64,000 nucleotides of DNA from Veronia nyctiphanis (GCF_004116385.1 NZ_PEIB01000026.1:1-64000), one strand, 5' to 3'; counted from the first letter of the stretch, positions 46,693 to 56,258 are shown. The notes: generated by a model not told the origin, from the letters alone. Numbers and translations: made by a program.

Positions 46693-47568
46693 GTGAGTAG
46701 CAAAATCTATTTCAGTGATAAAGAGAAGCGTCGTCTGGGCGTTTCACGAGCGCTGATAAATATTTCAACCCGCGCATATTTTAATATTGCGCCAAAGAGT
46801 GCGGTCAAAACAGCCCGGAAACTCTTTCTAACACCAGCAAAAGCAAAGAATAAGAATACAACACCTGGCGGTATGGTGACTTCAGATGTTATGAGTGCGT
46901 CAGGCAAGATTCGTGTATACCGTCTTGGTGTGGGGCCAACTTGGGTAATGGCTCATGGTTGGTCAGGCTCGGCAAATCAATTTTTCCCACTGATGGAAAA
47001 AGTGGCTGCAATGGGCTTTACCGCCGTGGCTTATGATCAGCCCGCGCATGGTGGTAGCGAAGGTCATGAAGCACACATACCGAACATGTTGGCAGCTTTG
47101 AAAGCAGTGTTGGGGGATGTTGGCGACGTTGAGGGCTTGATTTGCCATTCAATGGGTGGTTCTGTGTCTCTTCACATTGCTGATGAAGTTCTGCAAGGGA
47201 AGCCGTGTTTGCTCATCGCGCCTGCGCTTTTTTACTGGAAAAATGCCAAAAATACGGTGAGGCGAGTAGGCGTGCACATGTCACTTTATGATGCTGTGAT
47301 TAATGAAGTGTCTAGAGAATACAATTTTCTACCTTCCGATTTTGACCCTGATCAAAGGCTTATTGAAATGTCGTCTCCTGTGACGATCGTTCACGACAGA
47401 AACGACAAATTTGCGCCTTTCGAGGCGTCAGAGAAAGCAGCGTTGTGCAGTCATATCAACTTAATAGCGACAGAGGGCTTGGGTCACGGAAGTATTATCA
47501 AGAGTGATCAAGTAGCGACAGCATTTAGAGCATTGGCGTTGCCAGTGCATCAAAAAGAAATTGCTTAA
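46693..47568 (+). CDS. Alpha/beta-fold hydrolase, partner of TetR regulator
   Basis: A soluble 291-residue hydrolase starting at GTG with AGGGGAA upstream. The oxyanion strand is VGPTWVMAHGWSGSANQF, the nucleophile elbow is LICHSMGGSVSLH (Ser about residue 158), the acid is in IVHDRNDKFAPF and the catalytic His in TEGLGHGSI. The full triad is present. It follows the tetR-like gene by 22 bp, a common arrangement where the regulator senses a hydrolase substrate or product. A convergent terminator follows. Confidence 0.82.
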   Translation: MSSKIYFSDKEKRRLGVSRALINISTRAYFNIAPKSAVKTARKLFLTPAKAKNKNTTPGGMVTSDVMSASGKIRVYRLGVGPTWVMAHGWSGSANQFFPLMEKVAAMGFTAVAYDQPAHGGSEGHEAHIPNMLAALKAVLGDVGDVEGLICHSMGGSVSLHIADEVLQGKPCLLIAPALFYWKNAKNTVRRVGVHMSLYDAVINEVSREYNFLPSDFDPDQRLIEMSSPVTIVHDRNDKFAPFEASEKAALCSHINLIATEGLGHGSIIKSDQVATAFRALALPVHQKEIA

Positions 47569-47573
47569 CTGGA

Positions 47574-47615
47574 GGAAAAAAGTAGGGGAAATAGAACTTG
47601 TTCCCCTGCTTTTGT
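47574..47615. terminator. Terminator between hydrolase and glycine-zipper lipoprotein
   Basis: AAAAAAGTAGGGGAA and TTCCCCTGCTTTT form an imperfect stem, with poly-A on the left and poly-T on the right, between the two convergent genes. Confidence 0.65.
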
Positions 47616-48001
47616 TAAATGTCGTAAACCTTGTAACCGCGATCTCGCAAACAGCGCCGAAGCACTTTTGCTTGATCTTTAGTGGAGTTGTTCGCCCCTT
47701 GAATTGCGCCAGCACCACCGCCAATTGCGCCACCAACGGCTGCACCTGTGACTGCACCGCCCACACCGTCATTTATCACTCCTGAAATTGCACCAATAAT
47801 CGCCCCGGAAACAGAGCTATTTGCAGCTTCAGTTTTTGCTGCTTCCGATTCGTCCACTTGCTCTGCAAGTCTCTGGCAATAGGCAAAGTCTTTGTCATAT
47901 TTTGCTTTGTCCACTCCCTCCAGATCAACAACGGGCTTTTGGTTGTAAGCACACCCCGCGAGAAAGACGACTGATATAAATATACAAAGTATGTGTTTCA
48001 T
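47615..48001 (-). CDS. Glycine-zipper lipoprotein
   Basis: A 128-residue lipoprotein. The start at 48001 gives MKHILCIFISVVFLAGCAYN with lipobox LAGC; a longer frame from 48040 would bury it. The mature protein has a short polar stretch (YDKDFAYCQRLAEQVDESE) and a glycine-zipper segment rich in GxxxG (ISGVINDGVGGAVTGAAVGG, then GGGAGA) of the kind that inserts into or packs against membranes. It ends with RRCLRDRGYKVYDI. Homologous proteins are common in gammaproteobacteria and unassigned in function. Confidence 0.78.
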   Translation of the reverse strand: MKHILCIFISVVFLAGCAYNQKPVVDLEGVDKAKYDKDFAYCQRLAEQVDESEAAKTEAANSSVSGAIIGAISGVINDGVGGAVTGAAVGGAIGGGAGAIQGANNSTKDQAKVLRRCLRDRGYKVYDI

Positions 48002-48140
48002 AACCGGCACCACTAACATACGGAAAGTATCAAAAGACAAAGAAGGATAACTGTCTTGGAATAAGTAAAGTCGATACCTGCACGTTAGGAAAAACGAAGC
48101 GTAGCGTCAATGCTAACTATGAGACTTGTAAAGAAGGATA

Positions 48141-48165
48141 AAGAGCCTGCATGAAACAGGCTCTT
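48141..48165 (-). terminator. Terminator after pmbA
   Basis: AAGAGCCTG (48141-48149) and CAGGCTCTT (48157-48165) form a perfect 9-bp stem just beyond the pmbA stop. On the minus strand it is followed by TATCCTTCTTT. Confidence 0.75.
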
Positions 48166-48172
48166 GGATAGA

Positions 48173-49515
48173 TTACTCGCCAGCTATGCTCAGGCCACTG
48201 AATCGAATAGTGGGCGCATAGAAGCTCTTCCAAGCATTTGGCAATACTGTGCTGCTTACTGCTTCAACATCTTTCAACATCTGGTAAAAGTTGCCGGCAA
48301 CTGTGATACCACGGACAGGTTGTACACGTTTGCCATCCCGACACAAAAAGCCACTTGCGCCGAATGAGAAGTCGCCGCTGATTGCGTCAGCACCAGAGTG
48401 AATTCCCTGCAGGGAGATTAGCTCTAAGTACTCGCCACCGGTGACTTCAGATTCGCTACTTTGTCCTGCGCTTATCACTTTATGAAGACCAGAAACGCCG
48501 AGCGTCCCTTTTGCTGAGCGGCTGGCATTGGCGGTATGAGTTACGCCAAAGTGGGCCGCAGTCGCAGAGTTATGATACAACCCAACCAACTCACCGCCTG
48601 AAACCAGTACGGTGTCTTTGGTGGCGAAGCCCTCACCATCGAATGCGCAGATGGACATGCCACCTTCAACGTAGGCTTTGTCTGTGATTGTCAGCAAAGG
48701 ACTTGCAACAGTAGAGCCGACCTTTTCGCGCCATGGGTTTGTTCCGCGTTGTGCAGAAAGACCCGAAAGGCAAGAACCAAATGCGCTGAAAAGTTCATCC
48801 AGCGAGTCAGAGTCAAAGATGACTGAATACTGACCGTTGCAACGGGTCCACCATCAAGTAGATCATGAGCAACCTGATAGCTTTCATCAATGACTTTAGT
48901 GGCATTCAGGCCTGCGAAAGTGCGAGCAACAGAGCCCGTGTAATGCATCGACTGCTTTCCATCGTGATCAATCAGTGCGCTGGTGTAACACATTAAATTT
49001 CGGCTTTTGTGGTAGCAGCGTATTCCCAATGTGTTTGCTAACAATGATTGGCTAATGGTCTCAGCGAAGTTGTTGTAAGGTGCGCCTTTTGCCAGTGGCT
49101 TATCGACAATACCTTGCTCAAGTTGCAATGCGAGCGCGACTTTTTCTTCTGCCGTTGCTGTATCATCCTGATAGGTTTCTGACACGTCTGTGGTTATTGA
49201 TGCACCTTCAGCTCTGATCTTTTGATGTTTATCATCTTTCGTAAACGTCGCGTTAACAACAGCCTGATCGACCATTTGCTTTAGGCTTTGTTCTTCAAAA
49301 GATTCCGAATAGCTGATAGAGACACTGTCACCTTTAACAACGCGTATACCAATAACCTGACTGCCAGAGACCTGATATTCAGAAAGTTCACCACCATCCG
49401 CTTTCAGCGAAAATTTCTCACCAGATTCGGCGATAACATCGGCTTCAACATTCCTTTGCTTTGCATAATCAAGAACAAGATCGACGGCGTTATCGAGTTG
49501 AGTAGATTCAGACAT
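48173..49515 (-). CDS. pmbA: TldE/PmbA-family metalloprotease partner, one frame break
   Basis: The inactive-partner half of the TldD/TldE heterodimeric protease, about 447 residues joined. TldDE unfold and cleave small peptides, including microcin B17 precursor and CcdA in E. coli. N-terminal landmarks are DLVLDYAKQRNVEADVIAESGE and VKGDSVSISYSESFEE. The C-terminal part has GISICAFDGEG-like (GGMSICAFDGEGFATK) and GELVGLYHNSATAAHFG. No HExxxH metal motif is present, as expected for TldE. The frame breaks at 48834-48835 where one base of CC (GG coding) is missing; GPVATGQYSVIFDSDSLDEL is then continuous. Confidence 0.85.
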
Positions 49516-50900
49516 TATTTGCCACCTCCTACCAGAATGTTGTCCACTTTAATGGCTGGTTGGCCTACTGTTGTTGGTACGGCACCACTGATAGAACCAC
49601 ACATACCTGCGGCAAGTTTAAGATCTTTACCCACCATGCTGATTTCTTTTAGAACTTTAGGTCCAGTACTGATGAGAGTTGCAGATTTCAGCGGCTTAGT
49701 GATCTTGCCGTCTTCAATCAGATAACTTTCTTGCGCGGCGAAGTTGAATTCACCTGTGCCCGGTTGAACAGAGCCACCACCCATCTTGGCGGTATAGATA
49801 CCTCGTTCTATGCTGCCAATCATCTCATCAAGTTCACTGTTACCCGCTTCGATGTAGGTATTACGCATTCTCGATGTTGGTGCGAATTTATAGTTTTGTC
49901 GGCGACCTGAGCCCGTACGAGCGTAGCCCGTTTTCAGGCTCCCCATGTGATCGACCAGGAAGCCAGTAAGCTTGCCGTCTTTAATCAACTGGGTGTTTTG
50001 AGTCTCCATGCCTTCATCATCAATGTTGATAGAACCCCATGCATTTGGAGACAGGCCTTCATCGACAGCATTGACAACAGGGTTGGCAATCATCTCACCC
50101 ATTTTGTCATGGAATACTGATGCGCCTTTTGCGACGGAAGTTGTTTCGAGCAAGTGCCCACAAGCTTCATGGAAAATAACACCACCAAAGCCATTTCCTA
50201 TCACCACTGGCATTTCGCCTGAAGGACAAGGCACAGCGCCAAGCTTGATTAGGGCTTGTTTGGCTGTTCGCTGACCCAAGGCAACAGGGTCTATTTCAGT
50301 GTGGAATTCCCAGCCTTTCAGTGCGCCCGGGCCTTCAAAGCCACTTGATTGTTCAGTGCCATCGGCAGCAACAACAGACGACACAACACGCACGTAGTTT
50401 CGTGTATCTTGGATGTGTAGACCTGTCGAATTGAACACTTCGATGTGCTGCTCGCGTTGGCCAACAACACTTATCGCCTGACTAATTTTTTCACTTTCAG
50501 CCCGTGCACTTGCATCCACTTTTTTCAAAAATGCAATCTTCTCTTCGATGCTCGGATCTTTTGACAGGTGACGTTGGACAGGGTGACGCTCGTTACCCGG
50601 AGTCAGGTTAATAGCACCCGCATTGGCGATTTGATCGCGCTTGTCTTTTGCACAAAGAAGACTGGTGACTTGCTTGAGTTTTTCTTCGTCTTTACTGTTC
50701 GTATAACCGTACAGGACTTTGTGGCCAAAAAAGAGGCGAATACCGATACCGAAATCGATGCCGGAATTAACTTTATCTACTTCTCCGGAGAGTAACTCGA
50801 CGTTTCCTGAATGATGATGTTCAACAAACAGCTCCGCAAAATCTGCTCCCAAGAACAGTGCATGGTCAATCACTGATTTGGCAATGGCAGGGTTTAACAT
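49515..50900 (-). CDS. tldD: TldD-family metalloprotease
   Basis: The catalytic subunit of the TldD/TldE protease, 461 residues. The metal motif HEACGH (HExxxH) is in GFGGVIFHEACGHLLETTSV at about residue 242. The C-terminal metal-ligand region is AGMCGSISGAVPTTVGQPAI with a conserved Cys. The N-terminus has GADFAELFVEHHHSGNVELLSGEVDKVNSGI. The stop and the pmbA start share bases (TAATG), so the two are translationally coupled. In E. coli tldD and pmbA are unlinked; adjacency here may mark a second, specialised pair. Confidence 0.9.
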   Translation of the reverse strand: MLNPAIAKSVIDHALFLGADFAELFVEHHHSGNVELLSGEVDKVNSGIDFGIGIRLFFGHKVLYGYTNSKDEEKLKQVTSLLCAKDKRDQIANAGAINLTPGNERHPVQRHLSKDPSIEEKIAFLKKVDASARAESEKISQAISVVGQREQHIEVFNSTGLHIQDTRNYVRVVSSVVAADGTEQSSGFEGPGALKGWEFHTEIDPVALGQRTAKQALIKLGAVPCPSGEMPVVIGNGFGGVIFHEACGHLLETTSVAKGASVFHDKMGEMIANPVVNAVDEGLSPNAWGSINIDDEGMETQNTQLIKDGKLTGFLVDHMGSLKTGYARTGSGRRQNYKFAPTSRMRNTYIEAGNSELDEMIGSIERGIYTAKMGGGSVQPGTGEFNFAAQESYLIEDGKITKPLKSATLISTGPKVLKEISMVGKDLKLAAGMCGSISGAVPTTVGQPAIKVDNILVGGGK

Positions 50901-51242
50901 GCCTTTCTCCTATAAATGTTTGCTTGGATTCCGTGCCGAAAGGCAGGGTTATCTTTTTGTTAGCAGCCCCCAAAACACTACCAATAAATGACTTTCAACG
51001 CCTTAACTCTGGAGTTTTTTTTGGTGTTGCGCGCATAAAGTAAAAATAGTGTTTTATTAACCTTTACAAATTCTTGCAGGAATCGTTTTTTGGGGAGGTA
51101 ATGATTGGAAATGAACTGATTGTTGGTATTGCTGACTGATATCTTCGGTCAAAGGTTATGGACATCCTGAGAGACTTTGTGCTGTTAGGCTGGTGTTTTG
51201 ACGAGACGGTAATTAGCAAATCAACCGCCTAAAGGAATTATA
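50901..51242. other. Divergent intergenic region, tldD and amidase (342 bp)
   Basis: No gene is seen. It must hold both promoters. AAAGGAA lies just before the amidase start. No clear palindromic operator was found. Confidence 0.4.
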
Positions 51243-52769
51243 ATGAGTGAAGCTGATGAAGTGCAGATAATGCGAAACGATAGTGATGCCAAAGTCGATA
51301 GGCTATTGATGGAAACAACGACACGTTCTCTGCTGAAGCAACTCAGCACTGGCCAAATAACGTCGGAAGCTATCGTCACCTTCTATCTGGACAGAATAGA
51401 AAGTATCGATAAATCGGGTCCACGCCTTTCTTCGATTATTGCCACCAATCCGGCTGCTATGGCTGAGGCCAGACAAAGAGATCGAGAAAGACGTGAGGGG
51501 GTTGCTGAAGGTTCTTTGCATGGCATCCCTGTTCTTCTCAAAGACAATATCGAAACGGTGGGGCCTGTCGCAACCACTGCTGGCGCATTGGCGCTTAAAT
51601 ACAACGTCCGTACAGAGGATGCCATACTGGTTAAGCAGCTTAGGGCGAATGGTGCGATTATTCTCGGTAAGACCAACCTCAGTGAGTGGGCAAATTTCAA
51701 ATCACTGAAAAGCTCCAGTGGTTACAGCGAAATCGGTGGTCAGACGAAAAACCCCTACTACCTAGACAGAAGTCCTTGTGGCTCAAGTTCAGGCTCAGCT
51801 GCCGCAATATCAGCCAACTTAGCTCCACTTGCGGTTGGCACAGAAACCGATGGCTCTATCGTTGCGCCAGCAGCTCATTGCGGCATTGTAGGTTTAAAGC
51901 CAACGGTAGGTCTCGTCTCTTCTGCGGGCATTGTACCAATCAGCCACAGTCAGGACTCTGCAGGACCAATGGCAAGAAGAGTTGAAGATGTTGCAATGCT
52001 TCTTAACGCCATGGTTAACCCAATTCATCCTAACGCTATTGAAGATTATGCAGCTCAACTCAATACAGCTTCATTAAATGGAAAACGTTTTGGTATCACG
52101 GAAAGTACGGAGCGATTCCCTGAAGTTGTTCGCGAGGTTTTTGAGCAAGCTGTCGGGGCACTAGAAGCCGCTGGTGCAGAAGTTGTCAGAGGGTTAGAGC
52201 TTCCTGAAGAAGAGGCACTGGGAGAAGCTGAATTTGAAGTGCTTCTTTATGACTTTAAACATGACCTCACTGACTATCTCTCATCAACGCCTGACTCTGT
52301 CACCGTGAAATCTATTGATGATTTGGTTGAGTTCAATCGAGCCAACCCCTCAGCAATATCACCATTTGGTCAGGAGCTGATTGAAATGGCCGCGTCAAAA
52401 GGGGAGCTTACCGATGAGGCGTATCTCGTTTCGAAAAAGTTAATAGAAAAACACGGTAAGCAGGAGGGGATAGATCACCTGTTGGCCGAATATCAACTCG
52501 ACGCATTTATTGCACCAACAAATACCCCTTCATGGCTCATTAATCATGTTGAGGGAGACAAATTTGAAGGTGGTTCATCGTCACCAGCTGCAATCACCGG
52601 ATATCCAATCATTACGGTGCCTATGGGTGATGTGTCCGGGTTACCGGTTGGGCTTTCTTTCTTTTCAACTGCTTTTCGCGAGAAAGACCTGATTGAGCTT
52701 GCGTATTGTTTTGAAAGAGAAATAAACGCGAGAATCTTACCCGAATTTAGAGCGGTCTTTTCGGAATAA
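51243..52769 (+). CDS. Amidase signature family hydrolase
   Basis: A soluble 508-residue amidase using a Ser-cisSer-Lys triad. The Lys is in GIPVLLKDNIETVG (about residue 97). The glycine/serine-rich signature is SPCGSSSGSAAAISANLAPLAVGTETDGSI-type, visible as CGSSSGSAAAISANLAPL then GTETDGSI. The C-terminus has AFIAPTNTPSW and AAITGYPIITVPMG. Amidases of this group hydrolyse assorted amides; gatA is excluded by length and the lack of gatB/C neighbours. AAAGGAA precedes the ATG. Confidence 0.88.
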   Translation: MSEADEVQIMRNDSDAKVDRLLMETTTRSLLKQLSTGQITSEAIVTFYLDRIESIDKSGPRLSSIIATNPAAMAEARQRDRERREGVAEGSLHGIPVLLKDNIETVGPVATTAGALALKYNVRTEDAILVKQLRANGAIILGKTNLSEWANFKSLKSSSGYSEIGGQTKNPYYLDRSPCGSSSGSAAAISANLAPLAVGTETDGSIVAPAAHCGIVGLKPTVGLVSSAGIVPISHSQDSAGPMARRVEDVAMLLNAMVNPIHPNAIEDYAAQLNTASLNGKRFGITESTERFPEVVREVFEQAVGALEAAGAEVVRGLELPEEEALGEAEFEVLLYDFKHDLTDYLSSTPDSVTVKSIDDLVEFNRANPSAISPFGQELIEMAASKGELTDEAYLVSKKLIEKHGKQEGIDHLLAEYQLDAFIAPTNTPSWLINHVEGDKFEGGSSSPAAITGYPIITVPMGDVSGLPVGLSFFSTAFREKDLIELAYCFEREINARILPEFRAVFSE

Positions 52770-52776
52770 ACACATG

Positions 52777-52796
52777 GGGCGCGCTCAATCGCGCCC
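52777..52796. terminator. Terminator between amidase and DfsB-like gene
   Basis: GGGCGCG (52777-52783), loop CTCAAT, CGCGCCC (52790-52796). A compact GC stem between convergent genes, lacking a long T run. Confidence 0.6.
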
Positions 52797-53327
52797 GCAC
52801 GATGAGTGCGCGTCAGCTTGATTGTATTGACGCTTAAATTTTCTGATCTTGGTACGGATGTTTTTCATTGGGGAGGAGGTGTTTAACTGAATCATCCTGC
52901 CGAGGGTGTAGCTTTTATACCAGTTCTCTCCGTAGAGTTTATCTTCCGGGAGCGACTCTATGAGAGTCAGTATCTGAGATGTTGTATTCTCGAGCATGTT
53001 CAGCAGCGTCTGATAGCTTTTTGATTGGTGCTGTTGATGAAAATGCTGTGCGAGATTACCCAATTCGTTCCACTTGTAACCCGTCTCTGGGAAATCGATG
53101 TTCAGGCCCTGTTTGTCTCTGTCACACCACTTCAACACCAAATTACCCCATCCAATAAGGTAAGACACGGTATCGCAGACGCTGATTTTTGTACCTTTGA
53201 TGTTTCCTTCTATGGCGTTCACTTTAGACATACATACAGGGATCTCTCGATAGTCTTTTATCAGCTTTTTGACACTACCCTCTATGGCGTGCAGCAAGGC
53301 CTGTTTGCTATCGGGGATAGAACTCAA
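52785..53327 (-). CDS. ClbS/DfsB-like four-helix bundle protein
   Basis: A 180-residue soluble protein. It matches the ClbS/DfsB family, a DinB-like four-helix bundle: SKQALLHAIEGSVKKLIKDY at the start, GTKISVCDTVSYLIGWGNLVLKW and GENWYKSYTLGRMIQLNTSSP near the end. ClbS is a colibactin self-resistance cyclopropane hydrolase, but most family members are of unknown role and no genotoxin genes are near. The start overlaps the stop of the upstream 2H phosphoesterase by four bases, so they form an operon. Confidence 0.78.
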   Translation of the reverse strand: MSSIPDSKQALLHAIEGSVKKLIKDYREIPVCMSKVNAIEGNIKGTKISVCDTVSYLIGWGNLVLKWCDRDKQGLNIDFPETGYKWNELGNLAQHFHQQHQSKSYQTLLNMLENTTSQILTLIESLPEDKLYGENWYKSYTLGRMIQLNTSSPMKNIRTKIRKFKRQYNQADAHSSCGRD

Positions 53328-53869
53328 GCGGGACTACCAATTTTATTAAGTATTACAGTGTGGTTGTGAATGGGCATCTCTTTCAGCGTGGACTCATGAA
53401 TCAAAATGTCTTTGCCTGCTGAGACTTTATAAATCGACAGCCTGTCGACAGCAAATGAAAATTCAGAAGGCTCAGCAGAGAGTGATTCAAGTGTTTCTTG
53501 CCAGGTAAAAGGGTTTTTTATTCTGGCTACCGTGATGTGGGGAAGGTAAGTGAGCTGATTGTTGTAAAGGTTTTCGAATGGCCCAGTGTATAAGCGGTCA
53601 TGCAAATTGATGATGTCATCGTTCCCTTTTTTTATGTTGAGGAAAATAAGGTCGTCATCCTGACCGGTAAAGTCTCGCGTTGTTACGGTGAAGGGAGGTG
53701 TGTGTGTGGCAATACGATTGACGTGGTTGATGGCGGCACTTGGGTTGTCCCAATGGGTGGGGAAGACCAAAGTTACGTGGGCGGGTACAGCATCGGAGAG
53801 TGGGTCGAACTCTGACCGTATCCCCTCGATATACGCATTGTATTTCGGAATAATCGCCACATAGTACAT
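53324..53869 (-). CDS. 2H phosphoesterase (2'-5' RNA ligase-like)
   Basis: A 181-residue protein of the LigT/2H superfamily. The two catalytic H-x-T motifs are VPAHVTLVFP (about residue 31) and YLPHITVARI (about residue 112), in symmetric lobes. Such enzymes act on 2',3'-cyclic or 2'-5' phosphodiester bonds in RNA or nucleotides. The size fits the family. It heads a two-gene operon with the DfsB-like gene. The physiological substrate is unknown. Confidence 0.8.
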   Translation of the reverse strand: MYYVAIIPKYNAYIEGIRSEFDPLSDAVPAHVTLVFPTHWDNPSAAINHVNRIATHTPPFTVTTRDFTGQDDDLIFLNIKKGNDDIINLHDRLYTGPFENLYNNQLTYLPHITVARIKNPFTWQETLESLSAEPSEFSFAVDRLSIYKVSAGKDILIHESTLKEMPIHNHTVILNKIGSPA

Positions 53870-55181
53870 AAATCTGCCTTTCTGTTACGTTGCCGTCCGT
53901 ATGAGACAACCTAGGAGGGCTGTGAACAAAAAACCACCACACCATGATTAATTTTCAATTACTTAGACACATATCTCTATTTTTATAGACAGGGAAGGGA
54001 TGCATGCAGTGTTTTTTTTGGCGAGTAATGAGGAAATGTCGAAAAGCAAAAAAAAAGTAAGTGTCAACTTATCCGATAATAAACCGACACTTACTAGCCT
54101 TCACAAAGGTTAACAAATAACTATTGCGTATTTTGATGGTCCTGAGCCAGAGAACTCATTCACACAACAAAACAACCACCACAAAAGTTATTTCAGTAGG
54201 AATATACAAAGACATCGCTGTTGTTCGATGCTAACTCAACATTATGCAGAGCCAACATCTCGCAACGAGGTTACGTGATGCTCCAATTGAAAGGAACAAT
54301 CACCGAATTCGTTTGAGCACATCAAGGGCCGACTACTGAATAAACGACTGGCGGGTATTCAATGCGCGATACTGATGCAAATTGTAATTCCAAATACTGT
54401 GTTGTTTTCGTTTTGGTATTTTGAACAATATCTGAATCAGACAACAAACTATTCAATTTGTATGTCTGCAAACGATTGCTCAATCAACAGTTACTAAACT
54501 ACCTAAATGGAAGAATGTGTGCGAGGTTATGTGATGACAAATACAGGTCATTTACTGACACTTTTATCACTAAAATGTTCTTATAAAAGACGATTGGGTG
54601 GGGGTCATTAAATCAACCTGATCTAGCATACCTCGGCTTTTCCTGGCCGAATTTCTATTCGGTTTCTGTTATCTTCGCCCAAGATGCGGGAGAAGAACAA
54701 GATAAGTGAATACTAAATCTTATTTTAAATCATGTTATTAGTAGTCAGTTTTTAAATTGGAATAAATGCTCTTATTTTATGGTCTGAAACTGAAATTTTT
54801 ATTTTATTTGGCCTTTCAGAGTATTTTACTGTCGAAAAATGAATAAACACGGGATGTCTTTATTTGACTCCTCCATAAAGGCTTCTGAATGTATTTCTGG
54901 ACGACCTGCTTTTTTGTGTAACTAAAAACTCATGTAAACCGCGACACTTTTGATCGTTAAGCATTGTTGTAATTGGCAGATAAGTGCCTAAGTCCAAAAA
55001 TCCAAGTCTGCTGCTCGCTTTTGTATGAGGTAATCTCGATGGAATTTTTTTTCTAAAAGGCAGTTATTGATTTGTCTATTTTTATTGTTACGGTCAGAAA
55101 TGAATACTGATAACACTGGAGAGTATCGCTATAATCGCGCGATAATAGTCATGAGTCGTTTCGAAATGTTAAGGGTAAACA
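53870..55181. other. Large intergenic region without recognised gene (1.3 kb)
   Basis: No supported open reading frame on either strand. A minus-strand terminator-like hairpin lies at 54048-54095. A weak hairpin CCGAAT/ATTCGG lies at 54647-54662. Two similar segments, CGAGGTTACGTGATG near 54265 and CGAGGTTATGTGATG near 54522, form a loose direct repeat. The last part (54700-55180) is AT-rich and must contain the CobW-gene promoter. The region may hold an unrecognised RNA gene or be the remnant of a lost gene. Confidence 0.5.
54048..54095 (-). terminator. Minus-strand hairpin with nine-T tail, no gene upstream
   Basis: AGTAAGTGTC (54056-54065) and GACACTTACT (54086-54095) are perfectly complementary across a 20-base loop. 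Read on the minus strand the stem is followed by nine T (54056-54048, sharing one base with the stem). It is a good intrinsic terminator for transcription coming from 54100-55180, where no minus-strand gene is recognised. It sits about 180 bp before the 2H phosphoesterase start. Confidence 0.65.
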
Positions 55182-56168
55182 ATGACGGCAAAGCTTACAC
55201 ATAAAGTACCAACGAACATCATTACGGGCTTTTTGGGCGCTGGAAAAACAACAGCGATATTGTCATTGCTTGAGTCAAAGTCAAAGGACGAGAGGTGGGC
55301 GGTTCTCGTGAATGAATTTGGTGAAGTCGGCGTTGATGGCGCTTTTTTGAGTGAGCAAGGTGCGATTGTCAAAGAGGTCCCTGGTGGATGTATGTGCTGT
55401 GTGGCTGGTCTTCCTATGGCGGTGGGTATCAACGCACTGTTAGCGCAAAACCCCGATAGATTGCTGATTGAGCCAACAGGGCTTGGTCATCCTAAGGACA
55501 TCATCGGTAAGCTGTTGTCTGAAAACTACGAGAAATACATTGATCTAAGAGCAACGATAACACTGGTTGATCCTCGAAATTTTGCCGATAAAAAATACAC
55601 TGAGAATCAGAACTTTAAAGATCAAATAAATCTGGCTGACGTATTGGTTGCGAACAAGGTAGACCTGTGCGATGACGATGATCTTGCTGCTTTTGATGAG
55701 TGTTTCCATGGCTCTGCCATTGCGAAAGCAGCGAAAGGTATTGTGTCCGAAGGAAAACTAGATTCATATTGGTTGGACCTTCCACGAACCAACCGAAACG
55801 CCGAGTTCTTACACCATCATTCTCACGATACTGATATTCCTGCGTTTGAACTGGTTCCCGGAGAACGCTTCGCGAGAAAAGAAAACAAGGGGCAAGGTTA
55901 TAACAGCTGTGGATGGGTGTTTACGCCTGAAATCGTGTTTCCGTTCGATGCCCTATACGGATTATTAGGGAATATAAATGCTGAGCGCGTAAAAGCAGTG
56001 GTGAACACAGACGACGGAATGTTTGCTTTCAATATTGTTAATCAGGTTGTGTCAGTGAGTGCCGTGAGCCTAGAAGGTGTAGAATCCAAGCTGGAAATTA
56101 TCGATAAAATGACTCTGCCGTGGGATGACCTTGAAGACATCCTGTTGTCGTTACTTCCTGAAGCTTAA
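55182..56168 (+). CDS. CobW/COG0523-family G3E GTPase
   Basis: A metal-trafficking GTPase of 328 residues. Walker A is IITGFLGAGKTT, the metal-binding CxCC motif is VPGGCMCC, the switch II region is LLIEPTGLGHP and the base-specificity motif is VANKVD. A His-rich insert (FLHHHSHDTD) between domains can bind zinc, and a CobW C-terminal domain follows. COG0523 members deliver zinc, cobalt or iron. No cobalamin or nitrile hydratase gene is near, so a zinc chaperone role is most likely but unproven. Ribosome-binding site AAGGG is upstream. Confidence 0.88.
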   Translation: MTAKLTHKVPTNIITGFLGAGKTTAILSLLESKSKDERWAVLVNEFGEVGVDGAFLSEQGAIVKEVPGGCMCCVAGLPMAVGINALLAQNPDRLLIEPTGLGHPKDIIGKLLSENYEKYIDLRATITLVDPRNFADKKYTENQNFKDQINLADVLVANKVDLCDDDDLAAFDECFHGSAIAKAAKGIVSEGKLDSYWLDLPRTNRNAEFLHHHSHDTDIPAFELVPGERFARKENKGQGYNSCGWVFTPEIVFPFDALYGLLGNINAERVKAVVNTDDGMFAFNIVNQVVSVSAVSLEGVESKLEIIDKMTLPWDDLEDILLSLLPEA

Positions 56169-56196
56169 TGCCGTCGTTACTCATTTTGTCAGCCAT

Positions 56197-56258
56197 GTCA
56201 TTACAAAAAGTAGTAATGACATGGAAGGGCGTCAGAGCGATATCTTTGGCTCTGACGC
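56197..56258 (+). terminator. Two tandem hairpins after the CobW gene
   Basis: GTCATTAC (56197-56204) pairs with GTAATGAC (56213-56220), and GCGTCAGAGC (56229-56238) pairs with GCTCTGACGC (56249-56258). Both stems are perfect. The first is AT-rich and the second GC-rich, each without a long T tail. They sit between the convergent CobW and HD-hydrolase genes. Confidence 0.6.

Noticed and set aside
53870-55181. Qrr-type or Spot 42 small RNA in the gene desert
   Set aside because: The conserved core sequences of these RNAs were not found; only an unassigned terminator is supported.
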